Positions 59,869 to 64,000 of a stretch of DNA of 64,000 bases are shown here, piece by piece. The notes under the pieces are model-generated. The model had not been told where the DNA came from and made no database searches. It was given only the letters and a program-made list of their open reading frames with translations. Both the position numbers and the translations under genes were made by a program. Numbering within the stretch: position 1 is the first letter of the stretch; every line of letters starts with the position of its first letter. This DNA is from Thermoplasmata archaeon (GTDB taxonomy: Archaea > Thermoplasmatota > Thermoplasmata > UBA10834), in NCBI GenBank assembly GCA_020696365.1, contig JAEHCM010000004.1:1-64000 (forward strand), in the 5' to 3' direction.

Positions 59869-61455
59869 TCACTTGCGGATGACCTCGTGGCAGGCGACCA
59901 GGTGCCCTCCACCTATGTCAAACATCGGGGGCTCTTCCACCGGCATGAACTTGACCATGACTGACACCTTTGGTCCCGTGACCCTCTTCAATGAAAGCCC
60001 TGTGATGGAACCAGCCCAACTCTCCCCCGCTGCCTTCTTCCGGTCGAAGAACCACTGCAGCGATGACCTCAGCGCGTCCCAATTCGCTTCGGGCCCCATG
60101 ACTCTTAAATGCACCTTGCGGCCCCTGACTTCCGGGGGCAGGATAATTCTACTCATATCGTGCGAGCTGTCGGTGACGTACGACTCGGCGATGGCGCGGC
60201 CGACCTTCTCCGCAACCATCTTCGATGGATCCTTCTTACGCTGACCCTTCGCGATGTGCGCAGACTTGCAGCGCACCTCAAGAACCCTGTTTCCCATGAC
60301 AGTGTCGATTGCTTGGACCGCCTGGAACATTGGCACGTCAGCCTTGGACTGATCCATCGTGTCCCTCAGGAACTTGAGCAGGGCTCCAGGCTTCGAGCCG
60401 GCGTTCAACCGGAGGCCCAGCACGAATCCGTCCGCATACATCTGTGCGACTTCCTTCCCGATGACGCTATCCGGGTCAGACAGCCCTCTGGCCTTCAGCC
60501 AGTCCACGAGGTCGTCCGCATTCCAGCCACATTCTGCGAACGCCTTCGTACACCTCGGGTGGAACCTGCACCCCTTGGGAGGGTTCGTCGGGCTCGGGAC
60601 CTCGCCCTCGATACCCTTCTTCTCCGTCCTCAGCTTCGGGTCAGGAATGGGTATGGAAGCTATGAGGGCCTGCGTGTACGGGTGCATCGCGTGCTTCAGG
60701 AAAACCTCGGCGGGCGCAAGCTCCACGATCTTCCCCAGGTACATGACCGCGATCCTGTCGCTCATGTGCCCGACGACCGAAAGGTCGTGCGATATGAACA
60801 GGTAACTCAGGCCGAGCTTCGACTGCAGCCGCTTGAGCAGGTTCAGGGCCTGCGCCTGGACCGACACGTCCAAAGCGGAGGTCGGCTCGTCGAGGACAAT
60901 GAAATCGGGGTCGAGCGCGAGCGCCCTCGCGAGGGCTATCCTCTGTCTCTGGCCCCCGCTGAACTCGTGCGGCAGCCTCGACAGATGGTCGTGCGATAGA
61001 CCGACCTGCTCCATCAGCTCGTGGACCCGCTCCCTCCTTGCGAAGTTCGGGTCCTTATCACCCTCAGGGGGCCCGTGGATCGCGAAACCCTCGCCCACGA
61101 TGCGCTCGATGGTCATCCTCGGGTCGAGGCTTGAGTACGGGTCCTGGAAGACTATCTGCATCCTCTTCCTCATGGCCCTTAGCTCTCTTCCGGGAAGCTT
61201 CATGACGTCCCTCCCGTCGAAGACCACCTTGCCGCTGGTCGGCTCCACCAGCCTGAGTATCGCCCGTCCGACGGTCGTCTTGCCGCATCCGCTCTCGCCC
61301 ACAAGTCCGAGGGTCTCGCCCCTCATGACGGACAGGCTAACGCCGTCCACAGCGTGCACGCTTTCGGCCACCCTCCCGAACACGCCCTTCTTGATCGGGA
61401 AGAGCTTCACCAGGCCCTCGACCTGTATGAGGGGCTCGCTGGCCTTGGGGGACAT
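59869..61455 (-). CDS. oppF: Oligopeptide ABC importer ATPase OppF/DppF with a large C-terminal insertion
   Basis: Walker [35 protein letters not shown], Walker [16 protein letters not shown]-loop ISHDLS. The C-terminal oligo_HPY element begins normally with [16 protein letters not shown], but the matching end [10 protein letters not shown] comes about 200 residues later instead of about 15. The insert contains [20 protein letters not shown], a CKSAHIAKG string and beta-rich ending ([11 protein letters not shown]). Total 528 residues against about 325 in the family. ATG 61455 follows GGAGGGTGATGCC, four bases after the oppD stop. Drives peptide uptake with OppD. Confidence 0.9.
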   Translation of the reverse strand: MSPKASEPLIQVEGLVKLFPIKKGVFGRVAESVHAVDGVSLSVMRGETLGLVGESGCGKTTVGRAILRLVEPTSGKVVFDGRDVMKLPGRELRAMRKRMQIVFQDPYSSLDPRMTIERIVGEGFAIHGPPEGDKDPNFARRERVHELMEQVGLSHDHLSRLPHEFSGGQRQRIALARALALDPDFIVLDEPTSALDVSVQAQALNLLKRLQSKLGLSYLFISHDLSVVGHMSDRIAVMYLGKIVELAPAEVFLKHAMHPYTQALIASIPIPDPKLRTEKKGIEGEVPSPTNPPKGCRFHPRCTKAFAECGWNADDLVDWLKARGLSDPDSVIGKEVAQMYADGFVLGLRLNAGSKPGALLKFLRDTMDQSKADVPMFQAVQAIDTVMGNRVLEVRCKSAHIAKGQRKKDPSKMVAEKVGRAIAESYVTDSSHDMSRIILPPEVRGRKVHLRVMGPEANWDALRSSLQWFFDRKKAAGESWAGSITGLSLKRVTGPKVSVMVKFMPVEEPPMFDIGGGHLVACHEVIRK

Positions 61456-61459
61456 GGCA

Positions 61460-62458
61460 TCACCCTCCATCGGGAGACTCACCCCCGGACCACAGATGAC
61501 AGGAGACGAAGTGCCCTGGGGAGACCTCTACACGGCTGGGCCTCTGTTTCGAGCAGATACCCATCGCATTGTCACACCTGTCGACGAACGGGCAACCCTT
61601 GAACGGGTTCATCAGATCGGGGACCGTACCCCTTATCACAGACAGCTCGGCCTTCTTCTCACCCAGCTTGGGGAAGGCTGTCAGAAGACCCGCAGTGTAC
61701 GGATGCTTCGGATGCTCGAAGAGCTCGAACGTCTCGGCGTCCTCCACGATCCTTCCAGCGTACATGACACAGACCCTGTCGCAGGTCTCGGCGACGATGC
61801 CGAGGTTGTGCGTGATGAGCATCATGGAACTCCCTGTCTTCGCGACGAGGCCCTTGAGGAGCTTCAGTATCTGCCCCTGGATGGTCACATCGAGGGCCGT
61901 GGTAGGCTCGTCCGCGATGAGCAGGGACGGGGAACAGGACAGCGCGAGGGCGATCATGACCCTCTGCTTCATCCCTCCGCTCAGCTCGTGAGGGTACATC
62001 CTCATCACTTCCTTGGGAGCCGCTATCCTGACGAGCTCCAGCACCTCGACAATCTTCTTCTCCAGCTCCCCCTTCTCGTAGGTGTTCTGGTGGAGCGATA
62101 TGACCTCACCCAGCTGGCTCCCGATCTTGAACACGGGGTCGAGGGCGGTGGACGCGTCCTGGAATATCATGGATATCATGGTCCCCCGGACCGAGCGCAT
62201 CAAGTCAGGGTCCAGGGTCGTGAGCTCGCTGCCCTTGTACTTGATCGACCCGGCGGTTATCCGCCCAGGATGAGGCACGAGCCGGAGGATGGAGTACGCG
62301 GTCATGCTCTTACCGCAGCCGGTCTCGCCGACGATGCCCACGGACTCATTCTCGTAGATGGTGAGGTCTATGCCGTCGAGGGCCGTCACGATACCCTCGC
62401 GGAGGAAGAACTGGGTCCTCAGGCCCCGTATCTCCAGGACCGGCTTCTTCCCACTCAT
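61460..62458 (-). CDS. oppD: Oligopeptide ABC importer ATPase OppD/DppD
   Basis: 332 residues, normal length. [71 protein letters not shown], and the C-terminal oligo_HPY element [15 protein letters not shown] with SCHLW at the end. ATG 62458 overlaps the stop of the permease gene by four bases. Second ATPase of the oppF-oppD-oppC-oppB operon; may also energise the ATPase-less dppBC system at 6.7-8.8 kb. Confidence 0.95.
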   Translation of the reverse strand: MSGKKPVLEIRGLRTQFFLREGIVTALDGIDLTIYENESVGIVGETGCGKSMTAYSILRLVPHPGRITAGSIKYKGSELTTLDPDLMRSVRGTMISMIFQDASTALDPVFKIGSQLGEVISLHQNTYEKGELEKKIVEVLELVRIAAPKEVMRMYPHELSGGMKQRVMIALALSCSPSLLIADEPTTALDVTIQGQILKLLKGLVAKTGSSMMLITHNLGIVAETCDRVCVMYAGRIVEDAETFELFEHPKHPYTAGLLTAFPKLGEKKAELSVIRGTVPDLMNPFKGCPFVDRCDNAMGICSKQRPSRVEVSPGHFVSCHLWSGGESPDGG

Positions 62459-63363
62459 CCCCTCAGCCCCTTCATGCGTGGGTCCAGCACGTCCCGCAGG
62501 CCGTCTCCAAGCAGATTGAAGCCCAAGATCGTCGAGACCATCGCGATCCCCGGAAATGTGGATGTCCAGGGAGCGTTGCCAAGGTACAGTATGCCGCTCG
62601 ACAGCATCCAGCCCCAGCTTGGCGTGGGTGGCTTCGTGCCGACGCCGAGGAAGCTCAGGCTACTCTCGATCACAATCGCGTCGGCCACGCCTATGGACGC
62701 CCATACGATCAGGGGGGCGATGCAGTTCGGGAGCACATGCATGAACATGAGCCTCCAGTGTCTGGCACCGAGCGCCCTGCTCGCCTCGACGAACTGCCTC
62801 TCCCTCATCGAGAGCGCCTGCCCACGCATCAGCCTTGCGAACCCTGCCCAGTAGGATATGGAGATGGCGAGTATCACGTTCGTCAGGCCGGCGCCCAGGG
62901 CCGCAGCGAAAGTGAGCGCAAGGAGAAACGGCGGGAAGGTCCAAAACAGGTCGATCGTGCCCGTTATTATGTAGTCGACCTTGCCACCGAAGTACCCAGC
63001 GGTCAGGCCGAGGACGATACCGATTATCATGGAAACGACAACTGCAACCGTGGCGACCGTGAGGGAGACTCTCGCACTCCAGACGACCCTGCTGAAGACA
63101 TCTCTCCCATTTTCGTCTGTGCCAAACCAGTTCTCAGACGAGGGAGGGAGGAGCTCCTGGCCGGATTCAATGCTGGTCGGGTCCGCAATCGGGAGCACAG
63201 GTGCGAGGAGGGCGATTGAGATTATGATCACTATGATTGTGAAACCAATCACGACCATCAGGTTCCTGCCGCCTCTTTCGAGGATGTCCGCGGTCGTCTG
63301 CCTGACCCCACCGGCCATCTTCCAGGTCAACAGCCGGTCGTTCAAAGCCTTCCTGAGCCTCAT
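62455..63363 (-). CDS. oppC: Oligopeptide ABC importer permease OppC/DppC
   Basis: 302 residues. N-terminal helix after RGGRNLMVVIGF, WFGTDENGRDVFSRVVWSAR, EAA loop QFVEASRALGARH, and SFLGVGTKPPTPSWGWMLS, all standard for DppC. C-terminus [17 protein letters not shown] 63363 overlaps the stop of oppB by four bases, so the four genes are one transcript. Confidence 0.95.
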   Translation of the reverse strand: MRLRKALNDRLLTWKMAGGVRQTTADILERGGRNLMVVIGFTIIVIIISIALLAPVLPIADPTSIESGQELLPPSSENWFGTDENGRDVFSRVVWSARVSLTVATVAVVVSMIIGIVLGLTAGYFGGKVDYIITGTIDLFWTFPPFLLALTFAAALGAGLTNVILAISISYWAGFARLMRGQALSMRERQFVEASRALGARHWRLMFMHVLPNCIAPLIVWASIGVADAIVIESSLSFLGVGTKPPTPSWGWMLSSGILYLGNAPWTSTFPGIAMVSTILGFNLLGDGLRDVLDPRMKGLRG

Positions 63364-64000
63364 CCCAACCTCACCCGCGGGTCGACATATGCGTATAGTA
63401 TGTCAGCGACCAGATTCCCTGCGATCACGAAGAAGGCCAGTACCAGGATGCATCCCTGCACCACGGGGAAATCGCTGTTCGATATGGATGTGGTGATGAG
63501 CATCCCTATGCCTGGCCAAGAGAAGACCGTCTCGACGACGACTGACCCGCCAATGAACCAACCGATGTCCAGGCCTATGACGGTTATGACTGGGAGGATG
63601 GCGTTCTTCAGCGCGTGCTTGTATATTATCTCCCTCTCCGGGAGGCCCCGGGAGCGGAGCTGAGTGATGTAGTCCTGACGGATCACCTCCAGCATGCTTG
63701 ACCGCATCATCCTCGTTGTGAGCGCCGCGTTTCCTATGCCGAGGGTCATTGCCGGGAGTATGATACTACCGAAGCCTCCAGTGGTCCCCGCTATGTCGAG
63801 CCATCCGAGCTCCACCGCGAACAACAGCATCAACAGTATGCCGAGCCAGAACGAAGGCATAGCATAGGCGAGCAGTGTGAAGACCATGACGCCCCTGTCC
63901 CCGAGGGAGTTGTGCCTAAGGGCGGAGAATATTCCAAGGGGGATGCCGATCGAATAAGACATCGCCAGGCCTATGCCCATCAGCTCCAATGTCCTTGGCA
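63360..64000 (-). CDS. oppB: Oligopeptide ABC importer permease OppB/DppB, 5' end beyond the window
   Basis: The frame is open to base 64000, with PRTLELMGIGLAMSYSIGIP continuous before any internal start, so the N-terminal third is outside. Remaining part: MPSFWLGILLMLLF, EAA loop QDYITQLRSRGLPEREI, GGSVVVETVFSWPGIGM and C-terminal YAYVDPRVRLG. Probable first permease of the operon; the binding-protein gene is expected upstream, outside the window. Confidence 0.92.
   Translation of the reverse strand, partial: PRTLELMGIGLAMSYSIGIPLGIFSALRHNSLGDRGVMVFTLLAYAMPSFWLGILLMLLFAVELGWLDIAGTTGGFGSIILPAMTLGIGNAALTTRMMRSSMLEVIRQDYITQLRSRGLPEREIIYKHALKNAILPVITVIGLDIGWFIGGSVVVETVFSWPGIGMLITTSISNSDFPVVQGCILVLAFFVIAGNLVADILYAYVDPRVRLG

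Noticed and set aside
60833-62854. 673-codon plus-strand frame opposite oppF/oppD/oppC
   Set aside because: Antisense shadow of clear ABC transporter genes in GC-rich DNA; no domain, no ribosome site.

Overview
The window looks archaeal, most likely a Thermoplasmata-type euryarchaeon; this is inferred from gene content and signals, not from any rRNA. Start codons are often preceded by GGAGG or GGTGAT, TATA-like boxes (TTTATAA, TTTAAA) sit about 25-70 bases upstream of several genes, GTG and TTG starts are common, and secreted proteins are anchored by a C-terminal membrane helix with a KRKK tail. No rRNA, complete tRNA, CRISPR array, integrase or transposase gene was found.

1-20.6 kb: a membrane/coiled-coil protein running into a KaiC/RecA-like ATPase (cut by the window edge), then a divergent peptide-type ABC importer lacking ATPases (surface binding protein with PKD stalk, two permeases). 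A block of three non-pyrrolysine MttB-family methyltransferases follows, with a C45 acyltransferase/hydrolase and an M24 peptidase/creatinase-type enzyme, and then a second PKD-stalk binding protein. This resembles an uptake-and-processing locus for methylated or acylated amines, but no corrinoid protein is present.

20.6-47 kb: an accessory, repeat-rich zone. It holds three clostripain (C11) peptidases, a MacB-type ABC exporter, an MDR and an SDR oxidoreductase, carboxynorspermidine decarboxylase, a 2025-residue surface protein (TSP3 repeats, fascin-like and NHL-like parts), a 4Fe-4S protein, and a membrane protein/wHTH pair. Between them lie at least ten full or partial copies of an undescribed element of about 165 bp, all in the same orientation, with a conserved hairpin over a TATA-like box. 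Gene fossils are frequent: the ABC-ATPase N-terminus at 22.7 kb, a C11 fragment at 32.5 kb, C-terminal fragments at 19.6, 30.8 and 38.9 kb, and a tRNA 3' end at 24.27 kb.

47-52.4 kb: the most interesting system. A zinc-ribbon membrane protein, a DUF2207-like membrane protein ending in six Cys-Ala pairs, and a radical SAM/SPASM enzyme with an RRE-like N-terminal part form a tightly coupled operon. It looks like a peptide-modification system whose substrate is the C-terminal tail of a membrane protein. A SAM methyltransferase and an EamA transporter follow on the other strand.

52.4-64 kb: an eight-repeat propeller-like surface protein, a duplicated fossil of its C-terminus abutting an M42 aminopeptidase, a P-type calcium-type ATPase, a zinc-ribbon/LURP-one-like protein, and an oppF-oppD-oppC-oppB cluster in which OppF has an insertion of roughly 190 residues. 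oppB is cut by the window end.
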